Source: Billgrantia ethanolica
GTDB taxonomy: Bacteria > Pseudomonadota > Gammaproteobacteria > Pseudomonadales > Halomonadaceae
Length of the DNA: 64,000 bases
Direction: 5' to 3'
Assembly: GCF_021404305.1 (NCBI RefSeq)
Contig: NZ_JABFTX010000001.1
Location: 1,856,630-1,920,629, forward strand
Shown here: positions 1 through 6,930 of the stretch, piece after piece
How the letters are laid out: the number at the start of each line of letters is the position of its first letter
How positions within the stretch are numbered: position 1 is the stretch's first letter
The notes under the pieces: generated by a model
Database searches by the model: none
Seen by the model: the letters and a program-made list of their open reading frames with translations, nothing else
What the model was told of the DNA's origin: nothing
Program-made: the position numbers and the translations under genes

Positions 1-457
1 CGGGGTCGCCGCCCTTGAGCCGCACCACGGATTTACCCTGCTGTGCCAGTTTCACCAGCAGCGCACCGATCTCGGCCTGGGGCACGCTGTGGTGGCCGCG
101 CTCCTTGCCCACGTAGTAGCGCTCGCGGCCGGTGGGAATCAACGCCAGCACGTCGCCACCCACCAGGCGGTCGTAGACCACCGCATCGGCCTGCTGCAAC
201 AGACGCGCGGCCTTCAGCGTGAGCAACTCGACGTCACCGCTGCCCGCCCCCACCAGGTAGACACAGCCGGCGCGGCAATCGCCGTCCAAGGTCACGGTGG
301 GTGCCGGCGTGGTGCGCGACCCGCCGAACGGCGAGCGCACGATATGGCCGAGGCCGTGCAGGCGCGACAGTGCGGCCTGACCCAGCGTTTTCGGCAGCAG
401 CGCCTTGAGCCAGGCCTCAGGCGACAGCAGGGTCTTCAATTGGCTCAGCGAGCGCAT
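1..457 (-). CDS. cobA: Uroporphyrinogen-III C-methyltransferase (SUMT), 3' part outside window
   Basis: The visible 152 residues form the N-terminus of a CobA/CysG-C type SAM-dependent methyltransferase. It turns uroporphyrinogen III into precorrin-2, the first step to siroheme. After about 60 poorly conserved residues comes the family's start, [22 protein letters not shown], here cut to its core GAGSGD, then DAVVYDRLV and a glycine-rich VRLKGGDP motif at the window edge. The ATG at 457 lies inside the 3' end of nasA (about 41 bases overlap), so the two are translationally linked. NirB needs siroheme, which explains its place here. The gene runs off the left edge, so the C-terminus cannot be judged. 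Confidence 0.85.
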   Translation of the reverse strand, partial: MRSLSQLKTLLSPEAWLKALLPKTLGQAALSRLHGLGHIVRSPFGGSRTTPAPTVTLDGDCRAGCVYLVGAGSGDVELLTLKAARLLQQADAVVYDRLVGGDVLALIPTGRERYYVGKERGHHSVPQAEIGALLVKLAQQGKSVVRLKGGDP

Positions 458-3185
458 GGGCCTTCTCCTCTTCGATCAGCGATTTCAGCTCCGGAATGCA
501 GCTTCCGCACTGGGTGCCACAGGCTAGCCGGGCGCCCAGCGCCTCGACGCTGTCGTCGCCTTCACGGATGGCTCCTAGGATAGCGCGTTGACCCACCTGA
601 TGGCAGCTACATACCACCGGTCCCTGATTGGCGGCGCCATCGTCGCAGCCGGCCAGCAGGCGGCGGCGGTGCTCGGCGGCCATGCTCTCGCCACTGGCCG
701 CCTCGCCGAAGCGCTCGGCGAGCCAGGCCAGGTTGGGCAGCTCCCGGGGCGGCCCCGACATGAACCACCAGCGCAGCCGCCCGGCGTCATCGACACCCGC
801 GGCACGCAGTCGCCCGCTGGCCGGGTCGGTACACCACAGGGTGGGCGGCACCGGCAGGGTCGCCTCGAGCCAGCTCAGCCACTCCGGCGAGGCGCTTTCC
901 ACCTCACCGTGGGCGCTGGTCGGCTCTCCGCCGGCCAACTGCCAGCGATGGGCGGCGCCCAGCGGAATCCGCGCCCAGTACCGGCTGCGGTCGCACCAGC
1001 GCGATTCCGCCACGTCCAGGTCGTCCGCCACCAGCAGGGTGGCCTCCCACTCCACCGCCAGCGGCGCCAGCGCCACCGCCCCGTGCTTGGATTCCGGCTG
1101 GCCGGAAACCGGGTCGACATGGTTATCGATCAGCGCCCCGGAGAGGGCCGAGCCGCTGAAGTAGCCGTTCCAGTGCATCGGCACGAACACCTCGCCGCGG
1201 CGCTGTCCGCGCGACACCCGCACCCGGCCGACATAGCGGCCGCCGACGCCTTGCAGGCGGGCCAGGCCCTGCTCCTCCACTCCCAGCGCAGCGGCATCTT
1301 CCGGGGCGATCTCGATGAACGGCTCGGCGCGGTGGTTCATCAGCCGCGGCGAGCGGGCGGTGCGGGTCATGGTGTGCCACTGGTCGCGAATACGCCCGGT
1401 GTTGAGCCGCAGTGGGCGCGCTGCGTCCAGCTCTTGGGCAGGCGGACGCGAACGTACCGCTACCATCCGCGCCAGCCCGTTGGGCGTGGCGAAGCGGCCG
1501 TCGGTGAACAGCCGCGCGGTACCGCGGGGGGCGGCGGCATTGACCGGCCACTGGATTGGTTCGAGGGCATCGTAGGCGGCGCGGTCGAGCCCGGCCAGGC
1601 CGGAGATGTCGAATACTCGGCGCCGCTCATCCGACCCCTCCCCGTTCTCGAAGCCCGAAAGCCGGGCGTGTTCGTCGAAGATCTCGCTGGGGTGGGTGTA
1701 GCCGAAAGCCTCGCCGAAGCCCAGCCGCTTGGCCACCTCGCACAGCGCCCACCAGTCGTGCCGAGCCTCGCCCGGCGGTGACAGGATGCCGCGCTGGCGC
1801 GAGATGCGCCGCTCGGAGTTGGTCACGGTGCCATCCTTCTCCGACCAGCTCGAAGCCGGCAGCACGATGTCGGCATAGGCCAGCAGGTCGGCATTGGCCA
1901 TGCAGTCGGAAACGATCACCAGCGGACATTTCGCCAGCGCCGCGCGTACCCGGTCGGTGCGCGGCAGGCTCACCGCCGGGTTGGTGGCCATGATCCACAG
2001 CGCCTGCACCTCGCCGCGCTCGATCGCTTCGAACAGCGCCACCGCCTTGTGCCCCGGCCCTTCGGGCAGGCACGGCACCAGCCCTTCGGTGGCCCAGAAA
2101 CGCGTCACACGGTCCCGCGCGCCGGGGGTGTCGTAATCCATATGGGCGGCCAACTGGTTGGCCAGCCCGCCCACCTCGCGCCCACCCATGGCGTTGGGCT
2201 GGCCGGTGATCGAGAACGGCCCCGCCCCCGGCAGGCCGATCTTGCCGCCGGCCAGGTGACAGTTGATGATGGCGTTGCCCTTGTCGGTACCGCTGCTCGA
2301 CTGGTTCACCCCCTGGGAGAACAACGTGACCACATGCAGGTGGCTGGCGAACCAGTAGAAGAAGGTCTCCAGACGTTCCGCATCCAGGTCGCAGTCGGCG
2401 GCGATGGCTTCCACACCGGCATCCTGCTCCCGCGCCGCGGCAAGCGCCTCCTCGAAGCCCTGGGTATGCGCCTCCAGATAGACCCGGTCGAGCTTGTTGC
2501 GTGCAGCCATCCACGCCAGCAGCCCGGTGAACAGGCGGGCGTCGCTGCCCGGCTTGAGCCCCAGGTAGAGATCGGCAAGCTCGCAGGTATCGGTCACCCG
2601 CGGGTCGATCACCACCACCCGCAGCAGCGGATTGCGCTGCTTGGCCACCTTGAGACGCTGATAGAGCACTGGATGGTTCCAGGCCAGGTTGGAGCCCACC
2701 AGCACCACCAGCTCGGCCTCTTCGAGATCTTCGTAGCAGCACGGCACCGCGTCGGCGCCGAAGGCGCGCTTGTGGGCCGCCACCGCCGAGGCCATGCACA
2801 GGCGCGAATTGGTATCCAGGTGCGGCGTACCGAGAAAGCCCTTGAACAGCTTGTTGGCGACGTAATAGTCCTCGGTGAGCAGCTGCCCGGAAAGGTAGGC
2901 GGCAAGTGCCTCGGGGCCGTGAGCGTCACGCACCTTCCGCAGGCGGCTGGCCACCGCATCCAGCGCAGTGTCCCAATCGCTCTCCACACCGTCGACGATG
3001 GGCCGGGTCAGACGACCGCCATGACCCAGCGTCTCGTGCAGGGCCGAGCCCTTCACGCACAAACGACCGAAGTTGGCGGGGTGCTGCGGGTCGCCCTGCA
3101 CGTCGACGATCTCGTTCTTCTCGACGCTGGCCACCACGCCACAGCCAACGCCGCAGTAGGGGCAGGTGGTTCGGGCTTCGCGCAT
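417..3185 (-). CDS. nasA: Assimilatory nitrate reductase catalytic subunit
   Basis: A 922-residue cytoplasmic molybdenum enzyme that reduces nitrate to nitrite. The N-terminal [4Fe-4S] cysteines are at 8, 11, 15 and 43 (CPYCGVGC). Cys130 in NSRLCMAS is the expected Mo ligand. The molybdopterin oxidoreductase and dinucleotide-binding domains follow. The last about 60 residues are a BFD-like [2Fe-2S] domain (CSCHQV, then CGTQCGSC). There is no Tat signal, as expected for an assimilatory enzyme. An in-frame start at 3257 is possible, but it falls inside the leader terminator. The ATG at 3185 has AGAGGAG just upstream and begins at the conserved [11 protein letters not shown], so I use it. It is divergent from nasT and overlaps cobA downstream. 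Confidence 0.95.
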   Translation of the reverse strand: MREARTTCPYCGVGCGVVASVEKNEIVDVQGDPQHPANFGRLCVKGSALHETLGHGGRLTRPIVDGVESDWDTALDAVASRLRKVRDAHGPEALAAYLSGQLLTEDYYVANKLFKGFLGTPHLDTNSRLCMASAVAAHKRAFGADAVPCCYEDLEEAELVVLVGSNLAWNHPVLYQRLKVAKQRNPLLRVVVIDPRVTDTCELADLYLGLKPGSDARLFTGLLAWMAARNKLDRVYLEAHTQGFEEALAAAREQDAGVEAIAADCDLDAERLETFFYWFASHLHVVTLFSQGVNQSSSGTDKGNAIINCHLAGGKIGLPGAGPFSITGQPNAMGGREVGGLANQLAAHMDYDTPGARDRVTRFWATEGLVPCLPEGPGHKAVALFEAIERGEVQALWIMATNPAVSLPRTDRVRAALAKCPLVIVSDCMANADLLAYADIVLPASSWSEKDGTVTNSERRISRQRGILSPPGEARHDWWALCEVAKRLGFGEAFGYTHPSEIFDEHARLSGFENGEGSDERRRVFDISGLAGLDRAAYDALEPIQWPVNAAAPRGTARLFTDGRFATPNGLARMVAVRSRPPAQELDAARPLRLNTGRIRDQWHTMTRTARSPRLMNHRAEPFIEIAPEDAAALGVEEQGLARLQGVGGRYVGRVRVSRGQRRGEVFVPMHWNGYFSGSALSGALIDNHVDPVSGQPESKHGAVALAPLAVEWEATLLVADDLDVAESRWCDRSRYWARIPLGAAHRWQLAGGEPTSAHGEVESASPEWLSWLEATLPVPPTLWCTDPASGRLRAAGVDDAGRLRWWFMSGPPRELPNLAWLAERFGEAASGESMAAEHRRRLLAGCDDGAANQGPVVCSCHQVGQRAILGAIREGDDSVEALGARLACGTQCGSCIPELKSLIEEEKAHALAEPIEDPAVA

Positions 3186-3229
3186 GTCGATCTCCTCTGG
3201 AGCACTCTTGAAACGACGATCTCGAAACG

Positions 3230-3310
3230 ACGACGCCCGCCAACTCCCCCGGATCATGCTGAGGGAAAGTTGGCGGGCGTCGTTGCCGCTCGGGCGCTGA
3301 CGGTGCGCCC
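3230..3310 (-). promoter_or_regulatory. ANTAR-type antitermination leader of nasA
   Basis: Read on the minus strand there are three nested structures. P1 (3310-3292) is GGGCGC/GCGCCC closing the loop ACCGTC plus one A. P2 (3289-3273) is GCGGC/GC(C)CGC closing a hexaloop AACGAC. Both loops have A at position 1 and G at position 4, the rule for ANTAR protein targets. P2 shares its 3' half with the 5' arm of a perfect 16-bp stem (3283-3268 with 3245-3230) followed by a short U-containing stretch, so P2 and the terminator exclude each other. The layout matches NasR/EutV-type control, and NasT is encoded next door. This is a hand-drawn fold; no energy calculation was possible. Confidence 0.75.
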
Positions 3311-3336
3311 ATGTCGATATTTACTGATATGGATCA

Positions 3337-3352
3337 AGCAGAAAGCGTGCCA
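3337..3352 (-). promoter_or_regulatory. Sigma-54 promoter for nasA
   Basis: The minus strand reads TGGCACGCTTTCTGCT. It matches the -24/-12 consensus TGGCACG-N4-TTGCW with one mismatch and the correct ten bases between GG and GC. The start of transcription would be near 3327, just ahead of leader hairpin P1 at 3310. This fits NtrC control of nitrogen assimilation. Confidence 0.7.
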
Positions 3353-3459
3353 TGGCGAGAATAACCATCCCCTTTCAGGCAGATGTCACGCTTTGCCTTG
3401 ACGCCCAGTGACTTGTTTCATGCTGCTTCGCACCATGACCCGGCGCTCCGGCCCGGCCA

Positions 3460-3476
3460 TGCACCAGGCTAGTGCC
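3460..3476. promoter_or_regulatory. NtrC-like dyad between nasA and nasT
   Basis: TGCACCAGGCTAGTGCC resembles the NtrC enhancer TGCAC-N7-GTGCA with one mismatch at the last position. It lies about 115 bases from the predicted nasT start and about 130 from that of nasA, a normal enhancer distance for both. A second, weaker TGCAG-N8-GTGCA lies at 3487-3504, but its spacing is one base too long. Confidence 0.5.
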
Positions 3477-3564
3477 GAGCGGCCAATGCAGGCGCCACCG
3501 TGCAGCCTTACGCCCGCCAGGAGAGTGACGTCGAGCGTGACCATGGGTGCGAAAAAAGCGTAAC

Positions 3565-3580
3565 TGGAATGTTTCTTGCA
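3565..3580 (+). promoter_or_regulatory. Sigma-54 promoter for nasTS
   Basis: TGGAATGTTTCTTGCA has the invariant GG and GC ten bases apart and two mismatches to TGGCACG-N4-TTGCA. Transcription would start near 3591, about 60 bases ahead of nasT. It mirrors the nasA promoter across the NtrC-like dyad. Confidence 0.6.
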
Positions 3581-3649
3581 GGTTTCTTGCCAGGTGCTCG
3601 GTAGCAAAACCAGAGCCAGCCCCGATAACGTCAGACACGAGCGACGCCT

Positions 3650-4282
3650 ATGCCCTCACCCCTTAACATTCTGCTGGTCGACGACGAGGTAGTACGCGCC
3701 GCCATGGTCGAGGAAGCGCTGATGGCCGAGGGGCACCGGGTCATCTGCCGGCTGACGAGCCCCGCCAGCCTCAACGAGATGGTCGCGCGTCACCAGCCCG
3801 ACGTGGTGATCATCGACATGGAGAGCCCCGACCGCGACACCCTGGAGAGCATGGCCCTGCTCAACCGCGAGAACCCACGGCCGGTGGTGTTCTTCGCCGA
3901 CCAGCACGACTCCGACATGCTGCAGGCCGCGCTCAAGGCCGGGGTCAGCGCCTACGTGGTCGATGGCCTGGTGCCCGAGCGGGTCAAAGCCATCGTCGAG
4001 GTGGCCATTGCCCGCTTCGATGCCTTTCACAGCATGCGCCAGGAGCTCGACAAGGCACGCAACCAACTGGCCGAGCGCAAGCGCATCGAGCGTGCCAAGG
4101 GCCTGTTGATGAAGCATCAATCCTGCGACGAGGAGCAGGCCTATCGCATGCTGCGCAAGCTGGCCATGGATCGCGGCCAGCGTATCGCCGAGGTCGCCGA
4201 TAACGTCATCGACGTTCTCGAGCGCCTGAACCTGACATCGCCCCAGGGGCGAACCGCCGACAAACGGGGTCCCCGCTCATGA
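3650..4282 (+). CDS. nasT: ANTAR-domain antiterminator, nitrate-responsive NasT
   Basis: 210 residues. An N-terminal receiver-like domain (about 6-125) has an acidic pocket, LVDDE, and an Asp in VVIIDMESP. A short helix leads into the C-terminal ANTAR RNA-binding domain (about 140-200) with the typical RIERAKGLLM, EEQAYRMLRKLAM and IAEVADNVI. In the NasS/NasT systems studied in Azotobacter and Paracoccus, NasT binds leader RNA and prevents termination. NasS holds it inactive until nitrate or nitrite binds. The two leaders with hexaloop hairpins beside it are its obvious targets. The stop overlaps the nasS start by ATGA. The ribosome site is weak. Confidence 0.92.
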   Translation: MPSPLNILLVDDEVVRAAMVEEALMAEGHRVICRLTSPASLNEMVARHQPDVVIIDMESPDRDTLESMALLNRENPRPVVFFADQHDSDMLQAALKAGVSAYVVDGLVPERVKAIVEVAIARFDAFHSMRQELDKARNQLAERKRIERAKGLLMKHQSCDEEQAYRMLRKLAMDRGQRIAEVADNVIDVLERLNLTSPQGRTADKRGPRS

Positions 4283-5319
4283 GCCACCCGCACCATCACG
4301 CCACCTCGCCGGAACTGGCACGCCTCACCCTCGGCTTCGTGCCGCTGCTCGATGCCGCTCTGCTGATCGTCGCGCGCGAACGCGGCTGCTTCGCCGACCA
4401 GGGGCTCGACGTCTCCCTCTCGCGGGAGAACGCCTGGGCCACCCTGCGCGACAAGGTCGCTGCCGGCCTGCTCGACGGCGCCCAGATGCTCGCGCCCATG
4501 CCGCTGGCCATGAGCCTGGGGCTGGGCCGGGCCCCCTGCGACACCCTGGCCCCGCTGCTACTCAGCCGTAACGGCAACACCGTGACGCTTTCCACGGCCC
4601 TGAGCGAGGCCAGCGGCGCGACGCTAGGCGACGCCCCGGTCGTCAGCGCGCTGGCACTTGGCAACTGGCTGCGCGGCCCTGGCAACGGCAAGCGCCCCCG
4701 CCTGGCCATGGTCTATCCCTACTCCTGCCAGCACTATCAACTACGCGAATGGCTGACCCTCGGCGACATCGATCCCGAGCGCCACGTGGAGCTGGTGGCC
4801 CTGCCGCCGCCGCGCATGGTGGAGGCGTTGCGCAGCGGAGAGATCGACGGCTTCTGCGCCGGCGAGCCATGGGGCACCCTGGCCCGACACTGCGGCGCCG
4901 GACGGCTGGTGGCAACCGGCGACCAGCTGTGGCCCGACCACCCGGAGAAAGTACTTGGCGTGACCCGCTCCTGGGCCGAGCACTACCCGGCCACCCTGGG
5001 TGCCCTGCTGCGCGCCCTGGTGGCAGCCAGCGAGTGGCTGGCCGCCTCGCCGGAGAACCGCCGACAGGCGCTGGCATGGCTCGCCCTGCCGCCCTACCTG
5101 GACCATTCGGTACGGCATCTGGAGTCGCTCGAACTCGACGTTGAGCCCATTCGGCAGCGCCTCTTCGGTGCCGGCATGCTGCGCCCCACCCCGCAGGATG
5201 CGCTGCACTTCGCCGAGCCCATCGCCAGGCAGCTGGAAGCCCAGGGGGGGCGCTTCTCGCCCGGTCAGTTGGCCGCGTGCTACAGCCCTGTGCATTTCGA
5301 TGCCGCAACGCACCATTGA
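4279..5319 (+). CDS. nasS: Nitrate/nitrite sensor NasS (NrtA/CmpA-like, cytoplasmic)
   Basis: 346 residues with the fold of the NrtA/CmpA periplasmic nitrate-binding proteins (LTLGFVPLLDAALLIVARERGCFADQGLDV start, here cited in part as GFVPLLDAA; later SGEIDGFCAGEPWG). It has no signal peptide, so it should act in the cytoplasm. In known NasS-NasT pairs this protein sequesters NasT and lets go when it binds nitrate or nitrite. Its start overlaps nasT by four bases, which fits the stoichiometric pairing. No transporter gene is attached, so a transport role is unlikely. A strong hairpin follows the stop at 5327-5356. Confidence 0.9.
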   Translation: MSHPHHHATSPELARLTLGFVPLLDAALLIVARERGCFADQGLDVSLSRENAWATLRDKVAAGLLDGAQMLAPMPLAMSLGLGRAPCDTLAPLLLSRNGNTVTLSTALSEASGATLGDAPVVSALALGNWLRGPGNGKRPRLAMVYPYSCQHYQLREWLTLGDIDPERHVELVALPPPRMVEALRSGEIDGFCAGEPWGTLARHCGAGRLVATGDQLWPDHPEKVLGVTRSWAEHYPATLGALLRALVAASEWLAASPENRRQALAWLALPPYLDHSVRHLESLELDVEPIRQRLFGAGMLRPTPQDALHFAEPIARQLEAQGGRFSPGQLAACYSPVHFDAATHH

Positions 5320-5326
5320 TGTGCAC

Positions 5327-5356
5327 GGCCGGTATGGACCAATGTCCGTATCGGCC
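5327..5356 (+). terminator. Strong hairpin after nasS
   Basis: A 13-base arm at 5327-5339 pairs fully with 5344-5356, allowing two G-U pairs, around a CAAT tetraloop. It begins eight bases after the nasS stop. No U-run follows, so it may be a pause or mRNA-end structure rather than a classical intrinsic terminator. Confidence 0.5.
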
Positions 5357-5414
5357 CTGCTCAGCTACCCCAGCCCAATGAAATAGAAGAGAAAATCATC
5401 CGCCAGGCACATCC

Positions 5415-5430
5415 TGGCCGGCTTCTTGAA
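5415..5430 (+). promoter_or_regulatory. Possible sigma-54-like promoter for the nir operon
   Basis: TGGCCGGCTTCTTGAA has the -24 GG, but GA where the -12 GC should be, plus two further mismatches. It is kept because a start near 5441 would fall just ahead of leader hairpin P1, as at nasA. A perfect dyad GCCAGG-N5-CCTGGC (5402-5418) overlaps its -24 side. The nir genes could instead be reached by read-through from nasTS. Confidence 0.3.
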
Positions 5431-5444
5431 ACTGATGGGCAAAC

Positions 5445-5550
5445 GGCGATCAAAGAAGGTCGCCACACACAGCAAGCGACAACGACGTCTCTGCGCACCC
5501 GGTTCGATCATCGCATCGTCCAGGGGCCGCGCCGAGGCGTCGTTGCGTTT
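5445..5550 (+). promoter_or_regulatory. ANTAR-type antitermination leader of the nir operon
   Basis: P1 at 5445-5464 is a seven-pair stem, GGCGATC with GGTCGCC (one G-U), closing the hexaloop AAAGAA. After seven bases, P2 (5472-5480 with 5487-5494; one bulge, one mismatch) closes the hexaloop AACGAC, the same loop as P2 of the nasA leader. Both loops have A1 and G4. The 5' half of P2 lies in the 5' arm of a large hairpin. Its core is CAACGACG (5480-5487) with CGTCGTTG (5538-5545), extended inward by interrupted pairs and outward by AAGCG with CGTTT (bulged A5479). P2 and this hairpin exclude each other, as in NasR/EutV antitermination. Confidence 0.75.
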
Positions 5551-5604
5551 GTGCCCAGCCACTGGGCCACCACCACGACAAGCGCAGCGAAAGGAGGTGT
5601 TCGC

Positions 5605-6930
5605 ATGCCACAGCGACATCCCGAGACATCGACAACCGACCGGCTGGTCATCGTCGGCAACGGCATGGCCGGCCACCGCCTGGTCGAAGCGCTGCTCGCC
5701 CGGCCCGAGCGGCCCGCGATCACCGTGATCGGTGCCGAAACCGCACCGGCCTACAACCGCATCCTGCTCTCACCGCTGCTGGCCGGCGAAATGGAGCGCG
5801 ACGCCCTGACCCTGCGCAGCGCTGAGTGGTACGCCGAGCAGGGTATCGAGCTCATTCTTGGCGAGCGGGTGGAGAGCATCGACCGCACCTCACGGCGGCT
5901 GACCACCGACGCCGGCCGCGAACTCAGCTACGACCGCCTGGTGCTGGCTACCGGCTCCACCCCGGCCCGCCCGCCGGTGCCGGGGCTGGAGCTACCCGGT
6001 GTGCATGTGTTCCGCGACCTGCACGACGCCGACGCCCTGGCACGTGCCGCGGAAGCCGGTCGCAACGCCGTGGTGATCGGCGGCGGCCTGCTCGGCCTGG
6101 AAGCGGCAGAAGGCTTACGCAAACGCGGCATGCAGGTGAGCCTGCTGCAGCGTGAAGACCGCCTGATGAACCGCCAGCTCGACCTCACCGCCGCCCGGCT
6201 GCTGGAAAGCGAGCTGCGCGGTCGCGGGCTCGACATTCACACCGACGCCCAGCTCGAGCGCCTGGAAGCCAATGCCGAAGGCCAGGTATGCGCCGCCCTG
6301 CTCGCCGACGGCACCCGTCTGGCCGCGGACTGCGTAGTGGTGGCCATCGGCATCGTGCCTCAGGCCGAGCTTGGCCGGGTGGCCGAGCTCGAGGTCAACC
6401 GCGGCATCGTGGTCGACGAATGGCTCACCACCAACGACCCGGCCATTCACGCCCTGGGCGAGTGCTGCGAGCACCGCGGCAATCTCTACGGCCTGGTCGA
6501 GCCGATCTGGCGCCAGGTCGAAGTGCTAGCCGATAAACTCTGCCGCGCTAACGCCGAGCGCGCTAGTGCCGAGCGTGCAGAGAGTGCCCAGGGCTACGTC
6601 GAGAAACCGACCGCCACCAAGCTCAAGGTAAGCGGCATCTCGCTCTACGCCTTCGGCCCCACCGAGCCCGAGCCCGAACACGAAGTGCTCAGCTATCGCG
6701 ACCCCCAGCAGGGCGATTACCGCCGCCTGCTGCTGCGTGACGGCCGCCTGGAAGGTGCCGTGCTCTACGGCGACACCGCCTCCGGCCCCTGGTACTTCGA
6801 GCAGGCCCTGGCCGGGCGCGACCTCAGCGACTGCCGCGCCGCCCTGCTGCTCGGCGCCGCCGACGCCCAGGCCCTGCTCGACGACGCATCGAACGAATCA
6901 CCGCAACGCCCCGCGAAGGAGGCCGCATGA
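5605..6930 (+). CDS. NAD(P)H/FAD oxidoreductase, likely nitrate reductase electron-transfer subunit (NasC/NasB-like)
   Basis: 441 residues, related to the N-terminal half of NirB: FAD-binding VIVGNGMAGHRL, a second Rossmann motif VVIGGGLLGLEAAEGL for NAD(P)H, and the C-terminal NirB-like dimer segment ending near GAVLYGD. There is no BFD or siroheme domain. The partner BFD [2Fe-2S] domain sits on NasA, so this protein probably hands NADH electrons to NasA, as NasC does in Klebsiella. The ATG at 5605 is preceded by AAGGAGG with seven bases spacing. An upstream GTG at 5551 lies inside the leader and is rejected. Its stop overlaps nirB by ATGA. Confidence 0.85.
   Translation: MPQRHPETSTTDRLVIVGNGMAGHRLVEALLARPERPAITVIGAETAPAYNRILLSPLLAGEMERDALTLRSAEWYAEQGIELILGERVESIDRTSRRLTTDAGRELSYDRLVLATGSTPARPPVPGLELPGVHVFRDLHDADALARAAEAGRNAVVIGGGLLGLEAAEGLRKRGMQVSLLQREDRLMNRQLDLTAARLLESELRGRGLDIHTDAQLERLEANAEGQVCAALLADGTRLAADCVVVAIGIVPQAELGRVAELEVNRGIVVDEWLTTNDPAIHALGECCEHRGNLYGLVEPIWRQVEVLADKLCRANAERASAERAESAQGYVEKPTATKLKVSGISLYAFGPTEPEPEHEVLSYRDPQQGDYRRLLLRDGRLEGAVLYGDTASGPWYFEQALAGRDLSDCRAALLLGAADAQALLDDASNESPQRPAKEAA

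Noticed and set aside
89..583. Open frames on the plus strand opposite cobA and nasA
   Set aside because: Low-complexity Arg/Ala/Gln-rich translations typical of shadow frames in high-GC coding DNA.
3324..3337. FNR-like box TTGAT-N4-ATCAG on the minus strand upstream of nasA
   Set aside because: It lies at the predicted start site itself, downstream of the sigma-54 element, and an assimilatory gene is not expected to use FNR. One mismatch in ten is easily chance.
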